Origin: Hyphomicrobiales bacterium | GTDB lineage: Bacteria; Pseudomonadota; Alphaproteobacteria; Rhizobiales; Rhizobiaceae | Assembly (NCBI GenBank): GCA_900468535.1 | Contig: UBTY01000050.1 | Coordinates: forward strand, 1 to 64,000 | Direction of reading: 5' to 3' | DNA: 64,000 nt | In this document: positions 26,043 through 34,816 of the stretch, piece by piece | How the letters are laid out: the number at the start of each line of letters is the position of its first letter | Numbering within the stretch: the stretch's first letter is position 1 | Program-made: the position numbers and the translations under genes | The notes under the pieces: generated by a model | The model's input: the letters and a program-made list of their open reading frames with translations, nothing else | Database searches by the model: none | What the model was told of the DNA's origin: nothing

Positions 26043-27100
26043 CGCGCATCCTCCGTACCGAAGCGGAACACCATCTCCTGGCGGTATTGCTCTCCCGGCC
26101 GAAGTTCACAGCCCGGGAAATGGCCGAAATTCGGGGTATCCGGGAACTTCTGCGTCTCGAGTGTGAAGCCGCCATACTTGCAAAGACGCCTGCCCTTCTT
26201 GCCCATGACGGCATCGCTGAGATAGCCAGCCGTATAAAACTGAACGCCCGGCTCGGTGGTCAGCATCGTCATCGTCCGGCCGGACTTCGGCTCGAGCACG
26301 TCGATGCATTTGCGCAGAGCGGGTCCCGCATCGAGGCACCAATTGTGGTCGTAGCCGCCGCCCGATTCAAAGATTTCCCCGCCGACGCCGGCGAGTTCCT
26401 CAATGTCCTTGCCGATCGCCTTGAAATCCGAGAAGTCGTACGGGGTCCCGGCTACGGACCTGACTTCGCCCGTGGCCAGAAGGTGCTCATCGACCGGCGT
26501 ATAGAAGCGGCTTGCGAGCTTCACGCGATGGTCGAGCACATTTGCCAATCCCTGTCCGGCGAGGTTGAAATAGGAGTGATGGACCATATTCATCAGCGTC
26601 GGCTTGGTGGTGTCGGCCTCCATGATGATCGTCAGTTCGTTGTCGTCGGTTATGGTGTAGGTCGAACGCAGGTTGCTTCTGCCCGGGAAACCCATTTCGC
26701 CGTCTTCCGATACAGAAGTGAACACGACCGAATTTGCAGTGAGGCCTTCGATCTTCCAGACCTTGCGGTCAAAACCCTGCTGACCGCCGTGCAGGTGGTT
26801 TCGACCCTCGTTGACGTTGAGCTGATACTCGTTGCCGTCGATCGAGAAACGCCCGTCGCGGATGCGATTCCCATAGCGACCGCAGGTGGCGCCAAAGTAG
26901 GTATCGGTCGCGGCATATTCCTCGATGCTGTCGAAGCCGAGCACGATGTCTTCAAACTTGCCGTGCCGGTCAGGCGTGTGAAGTTCGCAAAGTCGCGCAC
27001 CGAAGGTGATCAGTTTCGCCTTCAATCCGGCCCTGTTTGAAATGCTTACAGCATCGATCTGCTGGCCTTCATAGAAGCCGAAAACTTCGGTGCTCGTCAT
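26039..27100 (-). CDS. galM: Aldose 1-epimerase
   Basis: A 353-residue galactose-mutarotase family enzyme that interconverts alpha and beta anomers of aldoses. Key segments are GATCGRYGNRIRDGRFSIDG, NHLHGGQQGFDRKVW (active-site His) and VHHSYFNLAGQG (second His). The catalytic Glu sits in FTLETQKFPDTPN near the C-terminus. The ATG at 27098-27100 follows AAGGACAG. It lies 22 bases after the fused permease gene, so the imported sugar is probably an aldose whose anomer must be presented to a dehydrogenase. Confidence 0.9.
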   Translation of the reverse strand: MTSTEVFGFYEGQQIDAVSISNRAGLKAKLITFGARLCELHTPDRHGKFEDIVLGFDSIEEYAATDTYFGATCGRYGNRIRDGRFSIDGNEYQLNVNEGRNHLHGGQQGFDRKVWKIEGLTANSVVFTSVSEDGEMGFPGRSNLRSTYTITDDNELTIIMEADTTKPTLMNMVHHSYFNLAGQGLANVLDHRVKLASRFYTPVDEHLLATGEVRSVAGTPYDFSDFKAIGKDIEELAGVGGEIFESGGGYDHNWCLDAGPALRKCIDVLEPKSGRTMTMLTTEPGVQFYTAGYLSDAVMGKKGRRLCKYGGFTLETQKFPDTPNFGHFPGCELRPGEQYRQEMVFRFGTEDAR

Positions 27101-27122
27101 GATGTCTGTCCTTGTATCGTGT

Positions 27123-28829
27123 TTATGCAGCATTGGATTGAGCCTGCGCGCGATCGATGATCCAAACACCCGCCAGGACGAGGAGGATCGAGATCGAGCC
27201 GATGAGAGTGAACACAGCGTTGATCGAAGGCGTGAAACCAAACCGCATCTGGTTCCAGACATAGACAGGGAGCGTCGGCTCCGTGCCGGTCAGGAAAAGG
27301 GTTACGATCACTTCGTCAACGGACAGGGTGAAGCCGAGAAGCGCACCGCCAATTATGGCCGACCGGATCATCGGCAGAAGTACGTTTCTGAACGTTTGCA
27401 AACGTGTTGCCCCAAGATCGAGTGACGCTTCCACGAAGCTTGGATCGAGACGACGAAGCCGGCTCAGCACGATCAGCATGATGACGGGCATGACGAAGCT
27501 GAGGTGCCCGAGGATAACCCGGCTGATGCCTTGAGGCAGGCCGACGAACTGCGCGACAAGCGCCATGGAAATGCCGAGCACGATACCTGGAATGGCGACA
27601 GGAACGGCCAGCGCCAACTCCAGAACGGCGGCACGTCTTCTGATGCGGTAGGCGATGACCATCGCAAACAGCACGCCGAAGACGATACCGAGACCAACAC
27701 ATGTGCCGGCTACCACCAGCGTCCTCTTCAGCGCCGTGATAAGCGCGGTGTTGGACAGAAGCTCCTCATACCATCTGAAGGTGAAGCCGGTCAGCGGGAA
27801 GGTCTGCACCCGGTTATCGTTGAAAGAGAAGACCAGCGTGATCAGCAATGGCGCATAGAGAAACAGATAAGGCAGAGCGACTGTGACATGGAGGAACCCG
27901 CGCTTCAGTTTCTGCCAGGGCGTGACGGCTTTCGACAGCCGCGCGCCAGCGCCCGCGTCTACGGCCTGTATCACGCCTCTTGTCCGCCCGATCCCGCCGA
28001 CGACGGCAAGCACGACCGCGACGGCCAGCATGAGAACGATCGCTTGTGCAGCACCGAGTGGCCAGTTGCCCGCCATGCCGAACTGAGACGCGATGACCAT
28101 GCCCATCATGGTGCCGTTCAGACCGCCGACCATCGAGGGGCTGACATAGTCACCGACGGCAAGCAGGAAGGCCAGCGAGAAACCGATTGCAAGGCCCTGC
28201 TTGGAGAGCGGCCAGACAACGTTGAGGAACGTCCTGAACGCACTGGCGCCGGCGTCCTGGCTCGCCTCGATCAGGCTCTGCGGCACGCGTTCCAGCGCCG
28301 TATAGGACGAGACGAAGACATAAGGGATCGCCACATAGGAGAGCGTCAGAACAACCGCGAACCGCGTATAAAGGAACGCGTCGGACGGATGCGATAGAAT
28401 GCCGGCGTTGACCAGGAGCGAGTTGATCGCACCGTTTTCACCCAGGATCACGCGCCAGGCGAAGACGCGCATAAGCAACGAGATCCAGAGTGGGATAACG
28501 ATCAGCATGACGGCCGCCTGCTTGCCCCGGCGCATGTAGCGGCTGACGTAGAAGGCCAGGGGATAGGCGACGAGCGAGGCAAAAACGGCGGCGACTGCTG
28601 CCGTGAACAGGGTTCGTGCCACGAGGGTAATTACTGTCTTGGAGCTGAGAACCGCGAGATAGTTCTTGAACGTAAACTCCGTCACCACAAGTCCGGAGGA
28701 CGACTTGAAGAAGCTGGTGACCAGCAGCACGAGGTTCGGCGCGATGACGAGCGCCAAGAGCCAGCCGTAGACCAGAACCGGTGAGGCCTGCGAAATCCGA
28801 TGGAAGAGTGAGGGCGAGCGCTTAGTCAT
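27123..28829 (-). CDS. Fused ABC permease (PotB-PotC-like halves in one chain)
   Basis: A 568-residue protein made of two binding-protein-dependent permease domains. The first has EAA loop ASQDAGASAFRTFLNVVWP near residue 195. The second starts near residue 300 after a linker (AVDAGAGARLSKAVTPWQKL) and has EASLDLGATRLQTFRNVLLP. In spermidine/putrescine-type importers these halves are usually separate genes (PotB and PotC); here they are one frame with no break. The start at 28827-28829 overlaps the ATPase stop by eight bases. An ATG at 28844 would add five residues. Confidence 0.88.
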   Translation of the reverse strand: MTKRSPSLFHRISQASPVLVYGWLLALVIAPNLVLLVTSFFKSSSGLVVTEFTFKNYLAVLSSKTVITLVARTLFTAAVAAVFASLVAYPLAFYVSRYMRRGKQAAVMLIVIPLWISLLMRVFAWRVILGENGAINSLLVNAGILSHPSDAFLYTRFAVVLTLSYVAIPYVFVSSYTALERVPQSLIEASQDAGASAFRTFLNVVWPLSKQGLAIGFSLAFLLAVGDYVSPSMVGGLNGTMMGMVIASQFGMAGNWPLGAAQAIVLMLAVAVVLAVVGGIGRTRGVIQAVDAGAGARLSKAVTPWQKLKRGFLHVTVALPYLFLYAPLLITLVFSFNDNRVQTFPLTGFTFRWYEELLSNTALITALKRTLVVAGTCVGLGIVFGVLFAMVIAYRIRRRAAVLELALAVPVAIPGIVLGISMALVAQFVGLPQGISRVILGHLSFVMPVIMLIVLSRLRRLDPSFVEASLDLGATRLQTFRNVLLPMIRSAIIGGALLGFTLSVDEVIVTLFLTGTEPTLPVYVWNQMRFGFTPSINAVFTLIGSISILLVLAGVWIIDRAQAQSNAA

Positions 28830-29877
28830 CGAAGTACACCACATCTTCGAGCATCACACCAACAGGCACCGTTTCGCCGGTCCGCAGGGCGGAAGCCTTG
28901 CGTGACGGGACATGGCTTGTGAGCGTCTGCCCGCTCACCTCGACGATCACTTCGACGACGCTGCCGAGAAACATCTTCCGAACCACAGTGCCCTGAAAGG
29001 TGACGTCGTAGTTCCTGTCAGGCGACACGTGCAGTGCCTCGTAACGGATCGCGACCGCATTCGTGCCCCTCGCCTTCCGGCGAGGAATCCGGACGTCCGC
29101 AAAGCTGAGCGTGTGATCGTCGCTTGCCTTGACCGGTATTCGGTTCGATTTGCCGATGAAGTCCGCAACGAAAGCGTTGCGCGGCTGATAGTAGATTTCT
29201 TCCGGCGAGCCGATCTGCTGGATCAGGCCGCCATTCATGACCGCAATACGGTCGGACATCGACAGCGCCTCGCCCTGATCGTGGGTAACGTAAATGAAGG
29301 TGATCCCGAGCGATTTCTGCAGATCGACGAGCACATGCTGCATCTGTTCCCGTAGCTTGAGGTCGAGTGCGCCGAGCGGTTCGTCGAGAAGCAGGATTTT
29401 AGGCCGACCGACAATGGCTCGCGCAAGGGCTGCGCGCTGGCGCTGACCGCCCGACATCTGATGCGGAAGCCGGTCCGCAAACTTGCCGAGATTGACCTTT
29501 TCGATCGCATCAGCAACACGGCTGGCAATATCGGCCTTCGGCGTTCCACGCATGCGCAGCGGATAGGCGATATTCTCCGCCACGGTCATGTGCGGAAACA
29601 GCGCGTAGGACTGAAATACGGTGTTCGTGTCACGCAGATTGGGCGGCAGCGTCGTAATATCCTCGCCGCCGAGCGTGATCTCGCCTCGATCCGGCGTCTC
29701 GAAGCCGGCAATCAATCTCAGTGTTGTGGTCTTTCCGCACCCCGAAGGACCGAGGAGGGAGAAGAACTCTCCCTCCCTGATATCCAGCGAGAGCTTGTCC
29801 AACGCGGTGTAGGCGCCGAACGAGAGCGAAAGTTCGGTGAGCCGCAGAAACGGCTGTGGGGCTGTAGAGCGGCTCAT
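28822..29877 (-). CDS. ABC transporter ATP-binding protein (PotA-like)
   Basis: A 351-residue ATPase with a TOBE-type C-terminal domain. Walker A LGPSGCGKTTTLRLIAGFE, signature MSGGQRQRAALARAI, Walker B ILLLDEPLGALDLKLRE and switch His in YVTHDQGEAL are present. The class serves polyamine, ferric iron and some sugar importers. Here it sits in a sugar-oxidation operon. The ATG at 29875-29877 follows AGGAGTGGGACG, 11 bases after the binding-protein gene. Confidence 0.9.
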   Translation of the reverse strand: MSRSTAPQPFLRLTELSLSFGAYTALDKLSLDIREGEFFSLLGPSGCGKTTTLRLIAGFETPDRGEITLGGEDITTLPPNLRDTNTVFQSYALFPHMTVAENIAYPLRMRGTPKADIASRVADAIEKVNLGKFADRLPHQMSGGQRQRAALARAIVGRPKILLLDEPLGALDLKLREQMQHVLVDLQKSLGITFIYVTHDQGEALSMSDRIAVMNGGLIQQIGSPEEIYYQPRNAFVADFIGKSNRIPVKASDDHTLSFADVRIPRRKARGTNAVAIRYEALHVSPDRNYDVTFQGTVVRKMFLGSVVEVIVEVSGQTLTSHVPSRKASALRTGETVPVGVMLEDVVYFDD

Positions 29878-29888
29878 CGTCCCACTCC

Positions 29889-30989
29889 TCACAAGGTACC
29901 GGCTTTGAAGTCGTTCCACATGGCGACGCGTCGGTCGATGTCCTCGGGAAGCTTAGATACGACCATGCGCTGCCAGAACCCATCCTTCGTCTGGTCAAGG
30001 ATGATGGTCTTGGCGAGAACGTCGTTGGAGAGCCCGGCCTTCGTGGCCGCTTCGGGGCTCAGCACGCCATTGTTGCCGCTGGTTTCAATGAAGCGGGCTT
30101 GCCACGCAGGTGTCATCGTCTCGTTGATGAACTCATACACCTCCTTGCGCTGCCCTTTTTCGGTCAGGACCGCACAATCGATCCAGGCCGGCGTGCCTTC
30201 CTTCGGGAAGGAATAGGCAAAGTTCTTGCCCATCGTTTTAAGCTTATTCACGATCGAAACATTTTGGCAGTACCCGATGACCGCATCCCCGGACGCGTAG
30301 AGCGTCAGAGCGTCGTCGAAACCGCGCGCAATCGTATTTACCTGTGGCCTCAGAGTGCGCAGTGCCTCGGCGCAGGCATCGAACTCCGCGTCGGTCATGT
30401 TGAAAGGATCTGCGGCCTTCACCTTCAGAGCAATCATCTGCATGACCACATAGGCGTCGTCGAACAGACTGACCTTGCCGGCATACTTTGGGTCCCACAG
30501 AGCGTCCCATGTCATCGGATCGCCGCCGGTGACGTCGGCATTGTACATCAGCGGCTGGTTGCTCCAGTTATATGGCAGCGCGTAAAGCACACCGTCGATC
30601 GTCGCCTGAGACTTCCAGTCCATCGTGGGGTCGATGTTCACCATGTTCGGCACCTGGGCAGCGTCGAAGGGCGTAATCAGTCCGGCATTCTTGAACCGAT
30701 GTGCCGTGCCCGTATCGAAATAAATGACGTCGGGTGAAATCGAACCGGACTGCACCGTCGCAAACATCTCGTCGATCGAGCCGGAGCGCACCGCATTGAC
30801 GGCCACGCCTGTCTTTTTGGTGTATTCCTGAATCCATGGGTCGTCCTGGTAGGTTTCCCAGGTCAGTAGGGTGATATCCTTCTCACCCGCAAACGCATCC
30901 CGCGGCTTGATCTGCAGGAGCGTTGCAGCGCCGAGCCCCGCCGCCGCCGTCAGGAAGGTTCTCCGGTTCACATTGAATGTCGTCGACAT
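29889..30989 (-). CDS. Extracellular solute-binding protein, PotD/family-1 type, with Tat-like signal
   Basis: A 366-residue periplasmic receptor. The N-terminus carries a twin-arginine motif (VNRRTFLTAAAGLGAATLL), indicating folded export by the Tat pathway. The mature part, ITLLTWETYQDDPWIQEYTK onward, matches PotD-type receptors. The ligand is unknown; polyamine-type folds are also used for sugars and opines, and the surrounding enzymes point to a sugar or sugar acid. The ATG at 30987-30989 is spaced well from AGAGAGGA; another ATG lies six bases earlier. Confidence 0.87.
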   Translation of the reverse strand: MSTTFNVNRRTFLTAAAGLGAATLLQIKPRDAFAGEKDITLLTWETYQDDPWIQEYTKKTGVAVNAVRSGSIDEMFATVQSGSISPDVIYFDTGTAHRFKNAGLITPFDAAQVPNMVNIDPTMDWKSQATIDGVLYALPYNWSNQPLMYNADVTGGDPMTWDALWDPKYAGKVSLFDDAYVVMQMIALKVKAADPFNMTDAEFDACAEALRTLRPQVNTIARGFDDALTLYASGDAVIGYCQNVSIVNKLKTMGKNFAYSFPKEGTPAWIDCAVLTEKGQRKEVYEFINETMTPAWQARFIETSGNNGVLSPEAATKAGLSNDVLAKTIILDQTKDGFWQRMVVSKLPEDIDRRVAMWNDFKAGTL

Positions 30990-31070
30990 GTTCATTCCTC
31001 TCTGGTTTGGGGGGTGGAGCATTATGCGCTTGCGCTTTGCTCTTGCTGGCTGCTCCGCGATGTTCGAGTT

Positions 31071-31724
31071 TTAGAGAACGCCGTATTTTTCGTAGACCTG
31101 ACGAAGCAGCTTGCCTTCCAGCAGCTCGTTGCGAGAATTGTGTTCGCTGGTGGCCTTTTGGACCGCCAGTTCAAGCACCTTGGCTTCGAGTTGCTGCGGG
31201 ATGACGACGACGCCATCGATGTCGGCAAACACGATGTCGCCGGAGCGAACCGTCACACCGGCACAGACGACCTCGGTGTCGTGCTCGATCATCTTGCCGC
31301 GTCCCTTGCTGTCGAGCGGACCGATGCCGCCATGGAAAACAGGGAAGCCGAGCGACTTGATGTGCTTGAGGTCCCGAACCAGGCCATCGGTGACGCAGCC
31401 GTTTGCGCCACGCATCTTGGCTGCGGTCGAAAGCAGTTCGCCCCAAGGCGCGACCCGCTCGGTCGGACCGTTACAGGCGAGAACCGCGATATCGCCTGTA
31501 CCTAGGCTGTCGACCAGTTCCATCTCGAGCTCATAGGGATTCTCATCGCCGCGGTCGCCGTATATCGGCGCATAGAGGCCAGTGCGGGCGCGCCCCATCA
31601 TGACGGAGCCCGTATCCACGGGACGGATGAAGGGCCGCATCGCCTGCTGGGATCTACCGAGGCTGTCGAGAACATCGGAAAGAACCCCGGTGTAGAGAAG
31701 GCTGGTGTAATGTTGGAAGTCCAT
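31071..31724 (-). CDS. RraA family protein (HMG/CHA aldolase-like), second copy
   Basis: A 217-residue RraA-family protein. The aldolase-type signature is kept: WGELLSTAAKMRGANGCVTD, then GLVRDLKHIKSLGFPVFHGG with the Arg-Asp pair. In this family such residues bind metal and pyruvate. Placed just after the sugar-acid dehydratase gene, it could cleave the 2-keto-3-deoxy acid to pyruvate and an aldehyde. That is inference; RraA folds also include non-catalytic proteins. A LacI-type palindrome overlaps its leader at 31734-31745. It shares fold and motif but not close identity with the copy at 3882-4556. Confidence 0.78.
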   Translation of the reverse strand: MDFQHYTSLLYTGVLSDVLDSLGRSQQAMRPFIRPVDTGSVMMGRARTGLYAPIYGDRGDENPYELEMELVDSLGTGDIAVLACNGPTERVAPWGELLSTAAKMRGANGCVTDGLVRDLKHIKSLGFPVFHGGIGPLDSKGRGKMIEHDTEVVCAGVTVRSGDIVFADIDGVVVIPQQLEAKVLELAVQKATSEHNSRNELLEGKLLRQVYEKYGVL

Positions 31725-31733
31725 GATAGCTCC

Positions 31734-31745
31734 TTTATCGTTAAA
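31734..31745. promoter_or_regulatory. LacI-type operator candidate before the RraA-family gene
   Basis: TTTATCGTTAAA differs from the perfect palindrome TTTAACGTTAAA at one base. It lies in the 54 bases between the dehydratase stop and the RraA-family start, next to the AAAGGAG ribosome site. It may be an internal operator or roadblock site for the regulator at 33647-34669. Confidence 0.45.
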
Positions 31746-31778
31746 CCTAGGCGACCCGAAAAGCCGCGCAAATCGATG

Positions 31779-33488
31779 TCAATGCGACTCGCGAACAACT
31801 TCCGAGCCGCTCGCCCCGACCAGAAAGTCGAAGTCGGCGCCGGTGTCGGCCTGCATCACATGATCCTTGAAGAGTTTCGCGTAGCCGCGAGGCGTCAGGT
31901 CCTGCGGTGGGATCCATTCGGACCGGCGTCGCATCATTTCCTCCTCGGAAATGAGAACGGCGAGTTCACCACGGTCGACGTCGAGGCGGATCCTGTCACC
32001 GGTCTTCACGAGCGCGAGCGGTCCGCCGATGCTGGATTCGGGCGCGACGTGGAGGACGACGGCGCCGAAGGCTGTCCCTGACATGCGCGCGTCCGAGATG
32101 CGAACCATGTCTCTCACACCTTCCTTCACCAGACGTGACGGTATCGGCATATTGCCGACCTCTGCCATTCCGGGATAGCCTTTCGGCCCACAGCCCTGGA
32201 GAACGAGAACCGTGTCCTTGGTCACCGGCAGGTCAGGGTCGTTGATCTTTCGCTTCATGTCTTCGACCGAACTAAACACGTAGGCCTCGCCTTCATGAAC
32301 GAGAAGGGACTGCGTCGCTGCAGAAGGCTTTATGATCGCACCACGCGGCGCGATGTTGCCGCGCAAGACGCGGATCCCTGCCTTTGCGCGAACCGGATTC
32401 TCGAGCGGGCGAATGACATCGTCATTATAGCACTGCGATGAGCTCGCGATCTCCCGCAGCGTGCGCCCTTCGACCGTCGCCGCCTCACGAAGAAGCGGAA
32501 GAATGCGATTCAGGACTGCAGGCACACCGCCGGCATTGCAAAACTCCTCCATCAGATACTCGCCAGACGGAAGGCAGTTGACGAGAAGGGGCACATCCGA
32601 TCCCAGGTCGAAGTCATCAAGTGACAACGGAACCCCTGCCCGGCCGGCAATCGCAAGAAGATGCACGATCGCGTTGGTCGAACCGCCGAGCGCTGCGTTG
32701 GCTATGATTGCGTTCTCGAAACTCGCGCGCCTGAGGATTTTCGATAGCCTGAGATCATCCCGAACCATCTGGACGATCCGGTTGCCGGTCAGGTGCGCCA
32801 GCCGGCCCCGTCGGGCATCGACTGCCGGATAGGCAGAGTTCATTGGCAGCGCGACGCCGAGCACTTCCATCAGGGACGCCATCGTCGAAGCTGTTCCCAT
32901 CGTATTGCAGACGCCAACGGACCGGCTCATCGCGCTCTCGGCCTCGACGAAATCTTTCGTCGACATCGTGCCGGCACGGACCTCTTCGGAGAATTTCCAG
33001 GTATCGGTTCCAGACGCGATCGTCTTTCCGCGGAAGTTACCACTCAGGGCCGGACCGGCAGAGATCAGAATGGTCGGAAGATCGACGCTGGCCGCGCCCA
33101 TCAACTGCCCAGGCGTCGTCTTGTCACAGCCGGCGAGCAGCACGACGCCATCGATGCCATGCGAGCGGATCGCTTCTTCTACGTCCATGGCAAGCAGGTT
33201 GCGGAACATCATCGCCGTCGGGCGCATCTGGTCCTCGCCAAGGGATGAGACGGGAAATTCGAGAGGCAGACCGCCGGCCTCCCAGATCCCCCTCTTGACG
33301 AATTCCGCCAGCGATCTCAGGCCGGCATTGCAAGGATTGAGTTCCGACCAGGTGTTGCAGATGCCGATAACCGGACGCCCATCGAAGACGTGATCGGGAA
33401 GGCCCTGCATCTTCATCGAACTGCGATGGATGAAGCCGTCCTTACCGCTGGCACCAAACCAGTCCTGACTCCTCAAGCGACGTTTCAC
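31779..33488 (-). CDS. IlvD/Edd-family sugar-acid dehydratase (L-arabonate/xylonate dehydratase type)
   Basis: A 569-residue Fe-S dehydratase that converts an aldonate to its 2-keto-3-deoxy acid. Cluster cysteines fall at C53 (ELNPCN), C121 (AGCDKTT) and C193 (VGVCNTMGTAS), matching the [2Fe-2S] arabonate dehydratase group of rhizobia. The base serine lies in ISDARMSGTAFG. The start chosen is a GTG at 33486-33488, seven bases after GGAGG; no ATG fits. It heads the long minus-strand operon, and two LacI-type palindromes lie in its promoter. Arabonate, xylonate or a hexonate are all possible. Confidence 0.87.
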   Translation of the reverse strand: MKRRLRSQDWFGASGKDGFIHRSSMKMQGLPDHVFDGRPVIGICNTWSELNPCNAGLRSLAEFVKRGIWEAGGLPLEFPVSSLGEDQMRPTAMMFRNLLAMDVEEAIRSHGIDGVVLLAGCDKTTPGQLMGAASVDLPTILISAGPALSGNFRGKTIASGTDTWKFSEEVRAGTMSTKDFVEAESAMSRSVGVCNTMGTASTMASLMEVLGVALPMNSAYPAVDARRGRLAHLTGNRIVQMVRDDLRLSKILRRASFENAIIANAALGGSTNAIVHLLAIAGRAGVPLSLDDFDLGSDVPLLVNCLPSGEYLMEEFCNAGGVPAVLNRILPLLREAATVEGRTLREIASSSQCYNDDVIRPLENPVRAKAGIRVLRGNIAPRGAIIKPSAATQSLLVHEGEAYVFSSVEDMKRKINDPDLPVTKDTVLVLQGCGPKGYPGMAEVGNMPIPSRLVKEGVRDMVRISDARMSGTAFGAVVLHVAPESSIGGPLALVKTGDRIRLDVDRGELAVLISEEEMMRRRSEWIPPQDLTPRGYAKLFKDHVMQADTGADFDFLVGASGSEVVRESH

Positions 33489-33518
33489 GATCAATCCTCC
33501 ATCAATCTTGAACAGAGG

Positions 33519-33530
33519 TTTAGCGTTACA
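33519..33530. promoter_or_regulatory. LacI-type operator candidate, proximal
   Basis: TTTAGCGTTACA matches TTTAACGTTAAA at ten of twelve positions and lies 31 bases upstream of the dehydratase GTG. A second copy follows with centres 31 bases apart, about three helical turns, which would suit cooperative repression of both divergent promoters. Confidence 0.55.
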
Positions 33531-33549
33531 TCTATATTGCGTCAATAGG

Positions 33550-33561
33550 TTTTACGTTAAA
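33550..33561. promoter_or_regulatory. LacI-type operator candidate, distal
   Basis: TTTTACGTTAAA matches the palindrome TTTAACGTTAAA at eleven of twelve positions. It sits between the divergent dehydratase and LacI genes, 86 bases before the LacI start, so it could control the long operon and the regulator itself. Confidence 0.6.
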
Positions 33562-33646
33562 TCTCCCCATGGGATTGGCGGCGCTGTGTTCCTCGGGTAG
33601 AAATCGTCTGCCAGTTGTGGCGTGTTTAGGTAGGAATCAGAGGCAG

Positions 33647-34669
33647 ATGGCGGCCAAGGGGCAAGCGAAACGCGCAACGCTGAAAGATGTGGCAAACGCG
33701 GCCGGTGTTTCGCCAATGACGGTTTCGAACGTCGTCAATGGCAAGACAGCCCGTGTCGGCGACGACATTCGAAAGCTCGTCCTGGAGAAGATCGAAGATC
33801 TTCGCTATGTCCCACATCTAAAGGGACGCGGATTGCGACTGGCGAGAGATTTCTCGATCGGCCTGGTGATGCTGCATCCCGAACGCAGATTCTTGAACGA
33901 CCCGTTCAATACCGAAGTTGCCGCCGGCATGAGCAACAAGCTTGCACAGGACGGTTACGGCCTTCTCGTGTTCGGAGCGCAGAATCTCAAGGACCTCGCC
34001 GACAAGATACCGCGCATATCGCAGCTTGATGCATTGGCGGTCTATATTTTCGGCGACACTGCCCAGCGCCAGGCCGTCTACGCCAAACTCGCGACCCTCG
34101 GACTACCAATGATCTTGATTGGCGACGTGGTACCCGACAACATCGAGGATGCGAGCTTCGTCCGGCAGGAAAACGAGGAAGGCGCCTATGAACTGGCATC
34201 CCTTGGCATCAAGCGAGGTGCAAAGAAGATCCTGTTCATGCGGCCTGACCATTTCTGGCCGGCCATGGCCCAGCGAGAAGCCGGCGTTCGACGCGCAGCT
34301 TTGGGCAAGGCGGACGTGGAGACCGTGATCTGCACGGAGATCAATTTTCCAGCGGTCGTGCAGCAGGTAAAGCAACGCATCGAGAAGGATCTACCCGACC
34401 TCATCATGGGAGGAAACGATCTCTTTGGGATCGCCGCGACCCAGGCAGCCGCTCAACTGGGATTGAAGGTCGGATCCTCACCGATGATCACCGGATTCAA
34501 CGGCTTCACCTTTCGCGAGTATTCGGTACCGTTGCTAACGTCGATGCGTTCGCCCGCCTATGAAATCGGCCAGGAGGCAGCCGTTCAGCTTATCTCGAGG
34601 ATCACCGAAGGCACGTTTCCTGAGGGCAAGGTATTTGACGTTACATTTCTGCCCGGCATGACCTGCTAG
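33647..34669 (+). CDS. LacI-family transcriptional repressor
   Basis: A 340-residue full-length LacI regulator. The helix-turn-helix RATLKDVANAAGVSPMTVSN and hinge (NGKTARVGDDIRKLVLEKIE) are at residues 8-50. The sugar-binding domain runs to the end, with GGNDLFGIAATQAAAQLGL and MITGFNGFTFREYSVPLLTS. The ATG at 33647 gives the standard N-terminus. It is divergent from the sugar-oxidation operon and directly upstream of the aldehyde dehydrogenase gene. Five copies of a related palindrome in this region are its likely operators. Confidence 0.92.
   Translation: MAAKGQAKRATLKDVANAAGVSPMTVSNVVNGKTARVGDDIRKLVLEKIEDLRYVPHLKGRGLRLARDFSIGLVMLHPERRFLNDPFNTEVAAGMSNKLAQDGYGLLVFGAQNLKDLADKIPRISQLDALAVYIFGDTAQRQAVYAKLATLGLPMILIGDVVPDNIEDASFVRQENEEGAYELASLGIKRGAKKILFMRPDHFWPAMAQREAGVRRAALGKADVETVICTEINFPAVVQQVKQRIEKDLPDLIMGGNDLFGIAATQAAAQLGLKVGSSPMITGFNGFTFREYSVPLLTSMRSPAYEIGQEAAVQLISRITEGTFPEGKVFDVTFLPGMTC
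34634..34645. promoter_or_regulatory. LacI-type operator candidate at the end of the lacI gene
   Basis: TTTGACGTTACA matches TTTAACGTTAAA at ten of twelve positions. It lies within the last codons of the lacI gene and 172 bases before the aldehyde dehydrogenase start. Being inside a coding region it may be chance, but its position would let the repressor control the dehydrogenase. Confidence 0.35.
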
Positions 34670-34816
34670 GTCGTTGCCTGCAAGACCAACAAAAGCTCAT
34701 CCGAAGCGTCGTCGGCTTGCCGTGTCCAAAGAATTTCCACCACGGTTTGACACGCCAGCCAATCCGCCCAACTAATGGACTGGATGGCACGGCCAGACAT
34801 ATCAGGGATGGAAATC

